Positions 7,851 to 16,706 of a DNA stretch of 64,000 nt are shown piece after piece. The stretch spans positions 186,001 through 250,000 of the forward strand of contig NZ_FOSK01000002.1 in assembly GCF_900114245.1 (NCBI RefSeq). The letters run 5' to 3'. The notes under the pieces were generated by a model. The model made no database searches, was not told where the DNA came from, and worked only from the letters and a program-made list of their open reading frames with translations. Numbering within the stretch: position 1 is the first letter of the stretch; each line of letters opens with the position of its first letter. Position numbers and translations under genes: made by a program. The DNA comes from Pseudovibrio ascidiaceicola (GTDB lineage Bacteria > Pseudomonadota > Alphaproteobacteria > Rhizobiales > Stappiaceae).

Positions 7851-9173
7851 TTAAGCGTTGTTTTCCTGAATAAGTCGTTTTGCGACCAGATCATGGTCGA
7901 GCCACAGAACCGGGCCTTCTGGCTGGCTGGCTTCGCCAAACATGAGCATGCCAGTTGCTGCAACAACGTGCTGGCTAAGCTCGTCGCTGACCAGAACATT
8001 GCGTTCATTATGCAGATCTACGATTTCCTGCGAGGTGCCAACGGTTTTGTCTACCTGCTCCGCTGAGTTTGGCATTGGCCAAGCTTCAAAGTTGTAGAAC
8101 GGCTGCATCGCCTCACTGGTCTGATAGTCAGATACCTTTTGCAGAACGTCATCGAGAGATGCTTCCGGCTTGAGCATGCCCTGACACTTCTGCCAGAGTG
8201 CATCCACCCATGCGCCACCGCCTTCTTTCTTGAAGGCTTGCAGCAGTGGCAAGAGAGACAGCTCGATGCCTGCAAACACGTCTGAAGAGTTGGTGCGGAT
8301 TTCAGGGCAGTTGAACACTGTTGCCTTCACGCCGTCTTTCCACGCGCTTTCAGCAAAGTTCTCCAGAGCCATTTTAGCGTAGCCCTGCGTGTAGTTTGTG
8401 TAAGTCTGCCAGCGATACTCATCCTCAATCAGGATGCGGGTGCCGTGATACCCATAGGCGGTGTAGCGCACTTCGCCGCCAGCTGCTTCCACGCGATCGC
8501 GGAGCGTCTTACTGGCTTCCAGCAGGTAACCGAAGCTGTTTGCGGTTACTTCCTCGAAGTTTTGCAGGATCAGCTTGCCCAGATCACTCTCGATAAGAGA
8601 TTGGGATGGCATGTAGCGTGCGCCGCGGCCTTTGTAGATGCGGTTCGCGATTGCCATAAACACTTTTGCACGCGGAATACCGCCTGCCATTGTGTGAGCG
8701 AAGAAGACATTCTTACCCGCAGGGATCATGGTATCCAGCTGTTCCATGACCTGAGAAAGAGCGCCTTTGAAACGGTTGGAGCCAAGATCGCGGCAGATCT
8801 CAACATGATCCCAGTCGAGCTTGTGATCCTGCCAATCTTTAATGGTCATTTCGTTGACCAGATCAGTTGGCGTCGCAGTACCTTCCGGCGCATCCAACTC
8901 AAAACCCGCACGCAGAGGCACGTTGATGATTTTGCCACCCAGATTGGCTTCTGCTTCAGAAAGCTCTTCTGGTGTCAGTGCGCGTGGCTTGTTGTTTTCA
9001 TCCGGACGACCGACAGTAATGCCGATCACTGTCATCCCGGCTGCCTTTGCCTGATCGATCAAGCCAGTCGCATATCCGCGACCAAAAAGTTCGCCGAAGA
9101 GTACGAAGACATCGCCCTCTCCAAAAACGGTATTGCTGCTGATTGCCTTGAGTGGTCGAGACGTCTTCATCAA
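7851..9173 (-). CDS. SDR-like oxidoreductase resembling FabMG enoyl-ACP reductases
   Basis: A 440-residue protein with a GGAAGAT ribosome site before the ATG at 9173. The N-terminus has a Rossmann-type glycine pattern, GELFGRGYATGL (G-x3-G-x-G), after the strand VFVLFG. A Tyr/Lys-rich segment in the middle (YTNYTQGYAKMALENFAES) could carry the SDR-type catalytic Tyr and Lys. Size and pattern recall the FabMG family, atypical enoyl-ACP reductases first found in metagenomic triclosan-resistance screens. I recognise this from memory, so the assignment is moderate. If right, the protein reduces enoyl-ACP in fatty-acid synthesis and duplicates the fabI gene located 1.2 kb away. It is monocistronic. 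Confidence 0.55.
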   Translation of the reverse strand: MMKTSRPLKAISSNTVFGEGDVFVLFGELFGRGYATGLIDQAKAAGMTVIGITVGRPDENNKPRALTPEELSEAEANLGGKIINVPLRAGFELDAPEGTATPTDLVNEMTIKDWQDHKLDWDHVEICRDLGSNRFKGALSQVMEQLDTMIPAGKNVFFAHTMAGGIPRAKVFMAIANRIYKGRGARYMPSQSLIESDLGKLILQNFEEVTANSFGYLLEASKTLRDRVEAAGGEVRYTAYGYHGTRILIEDEYRWQTYTNYTQGYAKMALENFAESAWKDGVKATVFNCPEIRTNSSDVFAGIELSLLPLLQAFKKEGGGAWVDALWQKCQGMLKPEASLDDVLQKVSDYQTSEAMQPFYNFEAWPMPNSAEQVDKTVGTSQEIVDLHNERNVLVSDELSQHVVAATGMLMFGEASQPEGPVLWLDHDLVAKRLIQENNA

Positions 9174-9518
9174 GATCTTCCAAAAAGTTTAAGAGTTTCG
9201 AGATTTCATAGGTGAGCGTTCTGCTCTTGTTGCCTGAAAATAACGAGTTACAACTGATTTAGGTAGCCTGTTTAGCTGGTCTTTATGCAGATTGTAGCAA
9301 AGCATTCCAAAATGTCGTGGACTGCCTTTGCTATGGTATTCACTTTATGTGTCACAGTTTATCGCTGACGCAAAAACCTGATCAATTTAACGACCAAGAA
9401 ATGCGTTGTAAGCCCCCAATCTTAAAGGCTTGGTACAGCGCTGGACGTGAGAGCACGCATTGGTACATCCATTGATCGGAAGGACCCGCGTGTCTCCGTA
9501 TTCTTTTGGATCTGAACT
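9174..9518. other. Intergenic region
   Basis: About 345 bases upstream of the FabMG-like gene and downstream of the histidine phosphatase. An imperfect inverted repeat (AGCAAAGCA at 9296 and TGCCTTTGCT at 9323) is present but has no U-run. Nothing else was seen. Confidence 0.4.
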
Positions 9519-10145
9519 TTAAATCCACGCCTCAGAGCCATCGCGCCAAAGAAGGAACTGGTCTTGTGGCGTCTCAAGATCCGGGATTTCAGCTGGTGCA
9601 TACCCGCAGAGCAGGCCGCGCAACACACGCATCACCACGCCATGTGCAACGATGATCATGGGATCCTTTTGCTCTGACATCCATTCGAAGATGCGATCAG
9701 AAACCATTTTGTAGCTTTCCCCTTCGGGATGTACATAGCCCCATTTATCTTCGCGCCGCATGCGAACGACTTCAGGACGCTCGACCATCATTTCAGGAAC
9801 GGTCATTCCCTCCACATTGCCGAATGTGATTTCACGAAGGCGCTCATCGACTTTGTAATCGTGCGGATCCAGTCCCATTTCCTTGCGCAGAATTTCCATG
9901 GTCTCCCGCGCGCGGATCATGGGTGAGCTGACAAAGATGAAATCATCTGCTGTCTTGCCAAGGTCTGGGAGGAAGTCCTTCATCACCATACCGTTGCGCC
10001 GGGCCTGTTTGCGACCGGTGTCGTTGAGCGGAATATCCTGACCGCCCTGCATGCGCCCTTCCAGGTTCCAGTCTGTTTGTCCGTGACGGACATACAAAAG
10101 CGGAGTTGGTGTGGTTTTCGCAAGGGGCATCAACGAGCCAGTCAT
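9519..10145 (-). CDS. Histidine phosphatase family protein (phosphoglycerate mutase-like)
   Basis: A phosphatase of the histidine phosphatase superfamily, about 209 residues. The N-terminal catalytic motif is LLYVRHGQTDWN, with RHG carrying the phosphorylated His, and the second catalytic His is in IIVAHGVVMRVLRG. The start at 10145 is chosen because GAAGAAGG lies 8 bases upstream; the open frame reaches a TTG at 10178. The substrate is unknown: family members act on phosphosugars, nucleotides or cobalamin precursors. It lies just downstream of fabI but after fabI's terminator, so it is probably expressed separately. Confidence 0.88.
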   Translation of the reverse strand: MTGSLMPLAKTTPTPLLYVRHGQTDWNLEGRMQGGQDIPLNDTGRKQARRNGMVMKDFLPDLGKTADDFIFVSSPMIRARETMEILRKEMGLDPHDYKVDERLREITFGNVEGMTVPEMMVERPEVVRMRREDKWGYVHPEGESYKMVSDRIFEWMSEQKDPMIIVAHGVVMRVLRGLLCGYAPAEIPDLETPQDQFLLWRDGSEAWI

Positions 10146-10293
10146 TCCATGGGCCTTCTTCGTAAGATTAGTCGGCAACCGATTTGTAGCGGCTTCTTAC
10201 GAGGTACATGTGTCATTCCTCGTTAGAAAACAACAGTTATGCACACATTCTTGATTTAAGTCATACGTGCCTTTACCGGCACCTTTCACGTAA

Positions 10294-10322
10294 AAAAGGC
10301 GCCCCGAGGAGCGCCTTTTCTC
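10294..10322 (-). terminator. Terminator of fabI
   Basis: AAAAGGCGC (10294-10302) pairs with GCGCCTTTT (10311-10319) around CCCCGAGGA. Read leftwards it ends in six U residues, 22 bases after the fabI stop codon. Confidence 0.85.
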
Positions 10323-10343
10323 AAACTTAAAAGCTTAGCTCAC

Positions 10344-11156
10344 TTAGACGACGGAGATATCCGGTGCGTCTACTGCCTTCATGCCAACCACATGATAGCC
10401 GCTGTCCACATGGTGGGTTTCACCGGTGACAGAGCGGGACAGGTCGGATGTGAGGTAGAGAGCGGAATTTCCAACATCATTGATGGTTACGGTTTCACGC
10501 AGTGGTGCGTTGTACTCGTTCCATTTGAGGATGTAACGGAAATCGCCGATGCCAGCTGCTGCCAGTGTTTTGATTGGGCCTGCAGAAATCGCGTTTACAC
10601 GGATCTTCTTAGGACCAAGATCAACCGCCAGGTATTTGACGCTTGCTTCCAATGCAGCCTTTGCAACGCCCATGACGTTGTAGTTAGGCATAACCTTCTC
10701 AGCACCGTAGTAGGTGAGAGTTACGATGGAACCACCTTCGGTCATCAGCTTTTCTGCACGGCGGGCAACGGATGCCAGCGAGTAGCAGGAAATCTGCATT
10801 GTCTTTGCAAAGTTGTCTGCGCTGGTATCCAGATAACGGCCAGTCAGTTCTTCTTTGTCAGAGAAAGCGATCGCATGAATGACGAAGTCGATCTTGCCCC
10901 ATTTTTGCTCCAGAACTTCAAATGCTGCATCAATGCTTGCTTCGTTCGTAACGTCACAATCACCTACAACAAGTGCGTCGAGCTTTTCTGCTAATGGTTC
11001 AACACGCTTCTTCAGCGCTTCACCCTGATAGGTGAGTGCGATTTCAGCTCCGGCATCGTGTAGTGCTGTTGCAATACCCCAAGCGATGGACCGATTGTTG
11101 GCCAGTCCCATGATGAGACCACGTTTGCCGGCCATCAATCCTTGCGCTTCTGCCAT
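10344..11156 (-). CDS. fabI: Enoyl-ACP reductase
   Basis: NADH-dependent enoyl-ACP reductase, the last step of each elongation cycle in type II fatty-acid synthesis. The start at 11156 has AGGAGA in ideal position; an upstream ATG at 11180 has none. The product is 270 residues. Diagnostic features are the FabI-type cofactor motif GLANNRSIAWGIA near residue 16, the catalytic TLTYYGAEKVMPNYNVMGVAK block (Y-x6-K), and the C-terminal GETHHVDSGYHVVGM. It is the target of triclosan in many bacteria. Confidence 0.95.
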   Translation of the reverse strand: MAEAQGLMAGKRGLIMGLANNRSIAWGIATALHDAGAEIALTYQGEALKKRVEPLAEKLDALVVGDCDVTNEASIDAAFEVLEQKWGKIDFVIHAIAFSDKEELTGRYLDTSADNFAKTMQISCYSLASVARRAEKLMTEGGSIVTLTYYGAEKVMPNYNVMGVAKAALEASVKYLAVDLGPKKIRVNAISAGPIKTLAAAGIGDFRYILKWNEYNAPLRETVTINDVGNSALYLTSDLSRSVTGETHHVDSGYHVVGMKAVDAPDISVV

Positions 11157-11330
11157 GTTTTTCTCCTGAGTGAATATCACTTAATCTAGTGAACAGCCCC
11201 AAATTGCTATGGCACACTGTTCATTTGGCTTCAAGCCGTCGAAAAAAGTCCAATCAGACATGGACGTGTTCTTGCGCTCCCATTATCTGATAGTTAGAGC
11301 CAGATCAACTTCCAACACTGCGACGGAAAC

Positions 11331-12743
11331 ATGACTATTCCAAATTTGGTGAACGCGTTTCAAAAGATTATCGGGGACGCAAATGTGCTTGTCAGTGACC
11401 ATGACAAGGCCCCATTTCTTGTTGAGTGGAGAGACAAATTTCGAGGCGCCACACCTATGGTGCTGCGGCCCGGTTCCACATCAGAAGTTGCAGAGTGCGT
11501 GAAGCTTGCGGCTCAGCATGGTCTCACTGTGGTTCCACAGGGTGGCAACACGGGTTTGGTCGGGGGTCAAATTCCCAATCCAGACGGTAGCGAAATCGTG
11601 CTATCCCTTTCTAGATTAAATAAAATTCGCCACATCGACCCTGAAGGTTATACGATGGTAGCAGATGCAGGCGTCACACTGCAGGCTGTTCATGATGCGG
11701 CTGAAAAGCATGATCGATTATTCCCTTTGACGCTCGCTTCGCAAGGTTCCTGTGAGATTGGTGGCAACATTGCAACCAACGCCGGAGGCACTGCCGTCCT
11801 GTCCTACGGGAACACCCGGGACCTTGTTCTCGGGCTCGAAGTTGTGCTCGCAAATGGTGAGGTTTGGGAGGGGCTTCGGACCCTGCGCAAAGACAATACC
11901 GGTTACGATTTGAAACAAATATTTATCGGCTCAGAGGGCACTTTGGGGATCATTACGGGTGCCAGCCTCAAATTATACCCAGCTCCGGCGTCGGTAGAGG
12001 TGGCTTTGGTCGCGCTAGATTCGCCCGCTAAGGCACTTTCACTGTTTTCATTGGCAAAAAGCCATGCCGGGAACATGCTTACCGGATTTGAGTTGATGCC
12101 GCAGACCGGCATGCAGTTCATTTGTGAGCATATGGAACAATCACGCAATCCGTTTGAAGAACAGCATCCGTGGTATGTGCTCATCGAGATTTCGGCGGGT
12201 ACGAAAGACATCGACCTTGCCAGCCTGACAGAGACCATCTTCACTGAGGCGTTTGAGGCTGATCTGCTGCGTGACGGATTGCTGGCGCAAAGCAAAGCGC
12301 AGGCTGCTGATTTCTGGCGGTTGCGTCATGGGCTCTCAGAGGCGCAGAAGTTTGAGGGCGGATCCATCAAACACGATGTCTCTGTGCCTGTTGCAAAGGT
12401 GCCTGAGTTTCTTGAGGAAGCGATCGCAGCGGTTAAAGAAGCCGTGCCGGGATGTCGTCCGGTTCCGTTTGGACATATGGGCGACGGCAACATCCATTTT
12501 AACATCACCCAGCCGAAGGGTGCTGATAAAGCCGAGTACCTTGCCAAGTGGGATGATGTGAATCGGATCGTGCATGGGATCGTTGCCAGCTACAACGGCT
12601 CAATCTCCGCAGAACATGGCATCGGCATCCTGAAGCGAGATTTGCTTGCAGAAGTGAAGAGCGCCACAGAGATGAACATGATGCGCGCTATTAAAGACGC
12701 ACTCGACCCGACCAACATGTTCAATCCGGGCCGCGTTCTTTAG
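11331..12743 (+). CDS. FAD-binding oxidoreductase (D-2-hydroxyacid dehydrogenase / GlcD type)
   Basis: A 470-residue flavoprotein of the VAO/PCMH family. Residues 40-220 form the FAD domain, with VVPQGGNTGLVGGQIP and the pyrophosphate loop LASQGSCEIGGNIATNAGG followed by YGNTRDLVLGLEVVLANG. The C-terminal FAD-oxidase domain carries the metal-binding motifs FGHMGDGNIHFNI and SAEHGIGILKR. This pattern fits D-lactate or D-2-hydroxyglutarate dehydrogenases, which oxidise a 2-hydroxyacid to the 2-oxoacid; the exact substrate cannot be told. It is transcribed alone, convergent with the SDR gene 6 bases away. Confidence 0.9.
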   Translation: MTIPNLVNAFQKIIGDANVLVSDHDKAPFLVEWRDKFRGATPMVLRPGSTSEVAECVKLAAQHGLTVVPQGGNTGLVGGQIPNPDGSEIVLSLSRLNKIRHIDPEGYTMVADAGVTLQAVHDAAEKHDRLFPLTLASQGSCEIGGNIATNAGGTAVLSYGNTRDLVLGLEVVLANGEVWEGLRTLRKDNTGYDLKQIFIGSEGTLGIITGASLKLYPAPASVEVALVALDSPAKALSLFSLAKSHAGNMLTGFELMPQTGMQFICEHMEQSRNPFEEQHPWYVLIEISAGTKDIDLASLTETIFTEAFEADLLRDGLLAQSKAQAADFWRLRHGLSEAQKFEGGSIKHDVSVPVAKVPEFLEEAIAAVKEAVPGCRPVPFGHMGDGNIHFNITQPKGADKAEYLAKWDDVNRIVHGIVASYNGSISAEHGIGILKRDLLAEVKSATEMNMMRAIKDALDPTNMFNPGRVL

Positions 12744-12749
12744 ACAGTC

Positions 12750-13520
12750 CTAGTCAGGTGCTTCCAGTCCTTCCGGGAGCACCTGTCCTCCATCAACGAC
12801 AATTTGCTGCCCAGTGATGTAACCTGCTTCTTCGCTGGCAAGGAAAAGCACAGCGCTTGCTACGTCTTGTGGCGCACCCAATCGGCCAAGCGGAATCGTT
12901 TGCCCCATCTTCTTCAGATACGCATCACCGAGGTCATCCAGCGCTTCTGTCCTGATATTGCCGGGCAGAACCGAATTCACTGTGATCTTGTGAGGGGCCA
13001 ACTCCAAGGCGGCTGTTCGCATGAAACCCAGTTGCCCTGCTTTGGACGCTGCATAATGAGACCAGCCAGCATCCCCGGTAATCGGGCCAGTAATTGACGA
13101 GGTGAGGATAATCCGCCCCTGCCCGGCTTCTTTCATATGCGGGAGGGCTGCCTTTACGCAGTAGAAGGAGGAACGCAAGTTTGTATCAAGCACATGATCC
13201 CACTGCTCGGGCTCCATCTCCTCAATCGTCTGTTTTGGGAAGATGCCTGCGTTGGCACATATGATATCCAGCCCGTTTTCGTTTGCCGTTTCATCGACAA
13301 TGGCCTTGACTGCTTGCCACTGGGTGACATCACACTGAAGGAACTGCCCTGCCCCACCTGCCAGAGCGATTTCCTCTACAGCGTTGGCGCCTGCTTCTTC
13401 TCCACGAGCAGCGATGGTGACAAAGGCACCTGCACGGGCAAAAGCCAGCGAGATGCCCAAGCCGATACCTTGGGAGCCACCCGTAACAATGACAGATTTC
13501 CCTTTAAGCGACGCCAACAT
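12750..13520 (-). CDS. SDR family oxidoreductase (FabG-like)
   Basis: A classical short-chain dehydrogenase of 256 residues. The cofactor motif TGGSQGIG is near residue 13, NAG is in CANAGIF, the catalytic Ser is in LTSSITGPITG and the Tyr/Lys pair is in HYAASKAG. The C-terminus ends in YITGQQIVVDGG, typical of FabG and sugar or polyol dehydrogenases. A GAGGGA ribosome site precedes the ATG. The substrate is not known; neighbours give no clue beyond the convergent hydroxyacid dehydrogenase. Confidence 0.9.
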   Translation of the reverse strand: MLASLKGKSVIVTGGSQGIGLGISLAFARAGAFVTIAARGEEAGANAVEEIALAGGAGQFLQCDVTQWQAVKAIVDETANENGLDIICANAGIFPKQTIEEMEPEQWDHVLDTNLRSSFYCVKAALPHMKEAGQGRIILTSSITGPITGDAGWSHYAASKAGQLGFMRTAALELAPHKITVNSVLPGNIRTEALDDLGDAYLKKMGQTIPLGRLGAPQDVASAVLFLASEEAGYITGQQIVVDGGQVLPEGLEAPD

Positions 13521-13571
13521 CGTTGATCCCTCATAGTCTCTTGGTGTTGGCCTGAGTATGTTGTGCAGAGG

Positions 13572-14339
13572 CTAAAACAAGTCTAACTGCCCGTTGTTTC
13601 CTGAAGAGCCACCTGCAACCTTCTTTTGGGGTTTTGGCTTGGCTGGTGTTTTGAGTGGCTTAGGAGGAGTTGGAATGACCTCCCGCTCCCATAAAGACGG
13701 GTCATCATTGGTCACGCTGTTCACACGCGTTGAGATCGGTGTTGCAATTAACAGCCCATCATCCACAGGTTGCAGCAATTTAACTGCGTCCCGTGACATC
13801 ACAGTTCCGTTACTCAACCAGTCATTGAAATGCTCTGGAGGGATGATTGCGGGCATGCGATGATGCACTGGCTTCACCGTCCCATTGGCCTCAACCGTGA
13901 TTACAGCAGCGGTATCAATGTCTCCACCATCAGGATGGGAGTAAGTTTCCCACAGGCCTGCGAAGGCAAGAAGGCGTCCATCGGCTGGCGCGATCCAATA
14001 GGGCTGCTTTGCCGCACCCTTGCGTTGCCACTCGTAAAAACCATTTGCAGGTATCAAGCATCTACGGTGACGAACGGCTGCACGAAACGAGGGTTTCTCT
14101 TCTAAAGTTTCGGCTCTGGCATTGAGCAAAAGCGTGAAACTTGCTGGGTCTTTGACCCATGATGGGACCAAGCCCCATCGTGCTAACCCAAAGTGGCGCC
14201 CACCATTTTCGTGTTTTACGAGTGCAATTGGCTGAGTCGGTGCTATGTTGTATCTCGGTGGAAAATTCGGCTGTTCGGCATAATCAAACAACGCTTTGAC
14301 TTCTTCCGGAGACGCTGACAGGCTATATCTACCACACAT
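13572..14339 (-). CDS. SOS response-associated peptidase (SRAP, HMCES/YedK family)
   Basis: A 255-residue SRAP protein. The conserved N-terminus MCGRYSL exposes Cys2 after removal of Met; this residue forms a thiazolidine crosslink to abasic sites in single-stranded DNA in characterised relatives. Other family motifs are visible: NARAETL, IPANGFYEWQ (active Glu) and HHRMPAII (active His). The C-terminal 40 residues are Pro/Lys-rich and probably disordered. The neighbouring genes are not SOS genes and no LexA box was recognised. Confidence 0.93.
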   Translation of the reverse strand: MCGRYSLSASPEEVKALFDYAEQPNFPPRYNIAPTQPIALVKHENGGRHFGLARWGLVPSWVKDPASFTLLLNARAETLEEKPSFRAAVRHRRCLIPANGFYEWQRKGAAKQPYWIAPADGRLLAFAGLWETYSHPDGGDIDTAAVITVEANGTVKPVHHRMPAIIPPEHFNDWLSNGTVMSRDAVKLLQPVDDGLLIATPISTRVNSVTNDDPSLWEREVIPTPPKPLKTPAKPKPQKKVAGGSSGNNGQLDLF

Positions 14340-14425
14340 GCAGATTACTCTGTTTGCATTTTAGTAAAATTGCAACCAATCGAGAGATAGGTTCCGCGCG
14401 ACAGATAGGAAGCTGGGAGGCTGCA

Positions 14426-14935
14426 ATGGATATGTACTGCGATAAAATCGGCGTAGGAGAACTTTCTCCTGAGCTTTTGACGCATGCAAACATCAATCCA
14501 TCCACGGGCCTTGCAACTGACTATCTCAATCATTTCAATGAGGTTGTTATGCTTCTTGAAATGCTTCCTGATATTCCCGATTGCGCAGAAGATGTTCTGG
14601 CCTGGGAACCGGCTGACTATATCACACATTTCAGTGCCTCTAAGTTCTCAGCAAAAGAATTGGCTATTCGCGCATACGGAGCTGTTGATTTGCCGCTTAG
14701 GACTGCACTGGAAAAGTGTATTGGTGAAGTTGATCAGGAAGTTATCTCCTTACAAAAAATGCTTGGCTCTGCTGAAGTAACAGGTGAACTGCTGCAAATC
14801 GTTCAGGATAAAGCCGTTACCGTCATTCGACCGCTGCTTTCACAAGCAGGGTCGATCATCCATGGGCATCTGCCGGATGAGACAATCAGCACTGAGGAAA
14901 GCACTCAAGCGGATGTTGACGCCCTGTTCTCATGA
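14426..14935 (+). CDS. Conserved hypothetical protein, upstream partner of the NUDIX gene
   Basis: The start at 14426 has GGGAGG 5 bases upstream; the frame is open from 14354. The 169-residue product is acidic and probably all-helical, with no signal peptide or membrane segment. The middle resembles a small four-helix protein (DYLNHFNEVVMLLEML, then DLPLRTALEKCIGEVDQEV). I do not recognise a family. Its stop overlaps the NUDIX start (ATGA), so the two are translationally coupled and probably work together. Confidence 0.75.
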   Translation: MDMYCDKIGVGELSPELLTHANINPSTGLATDYLNHFNEVVMLLEMLPDIPDCAEDVLAWEPADYITHFSASKFSAKELAIRAYGAVDLPLRTALEKCIGEVDQEVISLQKMLGSAEVTGELLQIVQDKAVTVIRPLLSQAGSIIHGHLPDETISTEESTQADVDALFS

Positions 14936-15345
14936 GCAAAATAATTATTCCGGAATACATTGAGGCAACCAGCGTTGCCTGTGTGCAGAACAACAAAGTT
15001 CTGCTTGTAAAGCGAGCCCAATCGCCCTCCAAAGGCCTCTGGAGTTTCCCCGGCGGTAAGGTTCTTCCCAGTGAAAACCTTAAGGATGCCGCGCAAAGAG
15101 AATTTAAAGAAGAAACATCCTTGTGCGCATCAGACCTGAAGGAATGGACGGTGTCCTATCCTTCTGCGGAAGATTGCAAGGTGCAATATCGCATTCATGT
15201 CTTTAGCTGTACCCAGGTCACTGGTGAGGAAGAAGCCCGCTCTGATGCCGCTGAACTTGGCTGGTACACTTGGGAAGAATCCATGAACCTGCCTCTTGCA
15301 CCCGGCATGCAGCAGCACATTTTGAACCTTCTAAGATGTAGTTAG
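14932..15345 (+). CDS. NUDIX hydrolase
   Basis: A 137-residue NUDIX hydrolase. The NUDIX box starts at GGKVLPSENL near residue 42 and continues through AAQREFKEET, with the REFKEE metal-binding glutamates intact, so it is probably an active nucleoside diphosphate-X pyrophosphatase. The start overlaps the preceding gene's stop by four bases. Substrates may include oxidised nucleotides, nucleotide sugars or ADP-ribose; none can be preferred. Confidence 0.92.
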   Translation: MSKIIIPEYIEATSVACVQNNKVLLVKRAQSPSKGLWSFPGGKVLPSENLKDAAQREFKEETSLCASDLKEWTVSYPSAEDCKVQYRIHVFSCTQVTGEEEARSDAAELGWYTWEESMNLPLAPGMQQHILNLLRCS

Positions 15346-15400
15346 AGCAGATCGCGCGCACTTGCATTCGCGCATCAAGCTCTCACTCTTTAACTTCTAC

Positions 15401-15444
15401 GCGTATTCTTATCCGAAAACCGAAACTACTTTTCGGGAATACGC
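15401..15444. repeat. Palindromic intergenic element
   Basis: GCGTATTC at 15401-15408 is the exact reverse complement of GAATACGC at 15437-15444, and inside it CCGAAAA (15413-15419) pairs with TTTTCGG (15430-15436). It is preceded at 15343 by a TTAGAGCA-type segment. A close relative occurs at 21501-21541. The pattern matches the short mosaic repeats scattered in Rhizobiales genomes. Confidence 0.6.
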
Positions 15445-15565
15445 TTAAGCATCTGTCCAGCAGCTAGCTGTGCAACAAGGGAAAACCGGAAATCCCCAAG
15501 GTTCCATAGTGGACAGAGTGCCGGGAGACGGCCATCCTTAGAGAATCTGAAGCAACCAGCATGCT

Positions 15566-16057
15566 GTGGGATCTAGCTTGACTGATATTGCAAGACTTAA
15601 AGGTTGGACACGTATCTTTGCGAAACCTGCTTGGCCGACGGGCCGAGGGATTTGCCTTGGTCTGATGCTTTTGAGTGTTGCTGCGGCCCCTGCTGCATTT
15701 GCTCAAAGCTCCCCGCAATCTCCGGGCCAACCCGTTCAGCCAGAGTTAAAAGAACCTCCCTACGAGCAACAACTTATCCGCCTCTCAGAGATTCTTGGTG
15801 CCCTTCATTATTTGCGCCCGCTTTGCGGTCATGATGAAGCGGACGAATGGCGCCAGCGCATGTACTCCTTGTTGGGTGCAGAAGTGCAGAACGAGCTGAG
15901 ACGCAGGCGTCTTGTGGAGCGGTTTAATCAGAGCTATCGGGGGTTCGCTTCGGTCTATCAAACCTGCACTCCAGCGGCTGTTGAGGCCTCTCGCAGATTC
16001 GCCGATGAAGGTGTAATTATCACCCAAGAAGTAACGGGCAAGTACAGCCGCGATTGA
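15566..16057 (+). CDS. TIGR02301 family secreted protein
   Basis: A 163-residue protein with a likely signal peptide: a basic N-terminus followed by GICLGLMLLSVAAAPAAFAQ, cleaved after AFA. The mature part carries the pattern EPPYEQQLIRLSEILGALHY and LRPLCG, which I recognise as the TIGR02301/DUF2385 family of Alphaproteobacteria. Two cysteines (in LCGHD and YQTCTP) may form a disulfide in the periplasm. Function unknown. The start codon is GTG at 15566; a TTG at 15577 region is less likely. Confidence 0.8.
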   Translation: MGSSLTDIARLKGWTRIFAKPAWPTGRGICLGLMLLSVAAAPAAFAQSSPQSPGQPVQPELKEPPYEQQLIRLSEILGALHYLRPLCGHDEADEWRQRMYSLLGAEVQNELRRRRLVERFNQSYRGFASVYQTCTPAAVEASRRFADEGVIITQEVTGKYSRD

Positions 16058-16308
16058 TAGAAAAGCCGGTTGTAATCGTTTTCCACAGACAATTATTGCG
16101 TGTTTTTTGGATAACTCGGCTTCGCCACAAATATTAACCATAACTTACAGAAGCTCTGGACGAGTTTACCAAAACATCAGTGAGTCGGTTGTTCCTGCCG
16201 TTTTGCGTGTTAACTTCCGTTTAACAGATAAGGCATGCGACGCTTCATTTGTTTTCGTTTGCCCGTTACATGTAACGGCAAATAACAAGAAGCAGCACAT
16301 AGAGGGAC

Positions 16309-16596
16309 ATGAGAGCCAGCATGATCAAGGACGACGCTATCGCCGGCGAATTCACAGAAGAGATCGATGCATCTGATGCAGACATCCGCCGACTGGCTCT
16401 GAGCTTCATTCAGGAAGCTTGGGAGGATGGTCTTTCCCACGGCATCGACAGTACAGCTCTTGCGCATGCTGCGCTGTTCTCTGCAATGATGGATCTGGTT
16501 TCTCTTTATGGAGAAGAAGCTGTTTCCAAATTTGCGCAGGAACTGCCACAGCGCGTTGAGCGTGGTGACTACTCTTTGGAACGTCGTCTGCACTAA
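16309..16596 (+). CDS. Small conserved hypothetical protein
   Basis: A 95-residue acidic, probably helical protein. The ATG at 16309 has GAGGGA close upstream, better than the internal ATG at 16321. The visible pattern is DADIRRLALSFIQEAWEDGL, then ALFSAMMDLVSLYGEEAVSK. It has no signal peptide or membrane segment. It stands alone and is closed by a strong terminator. I do not recognise a function. Confidence 0.7.
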   Translation: MRASMIKDDAIAGEFTEEIDASDADIRRLALSFIQEAWEDGLSHGIDSTALAHAALFSAMMDLVSLYGEEAVSKFAQELPQRVERGDYSLERRLH

Positions 16597-16619
16597 TTTC
16601 AGCACAGCTGTTTTTTCAA

Positions 16620-16647
16620 AGAGCCCCGATTGATCGGGGCTTTTTTG
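16620..16647 (+). terminator. Terminator after the 95-residue protein
   Basis: AGAGCCCCGAT pairs with ATCGGGGCT in a compact hairpin followed by six T residues, 24 bases beyond the stop codon. Confidence 0.9.
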
Positions 16648-16654
16648 ATTCTAG

Positions 16655-16706
16655 CTCGGTGTTTTAGAGCACGTCACGTTCATTTACATTCGCGGAACAT
16701 ACTCTA
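16655..16706. repeat. TTAGAGCA-type intergenic element
   Basis: This sequence between a terminator and the lysE gene shares TTTAGAGCA, and an ACATTCGCG-like core, with the segment at 15343-15375 upstream of the palindrome at 15401. It appears to be a degenerate copy of the same intergenic repeat. Confidence 0.4.
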
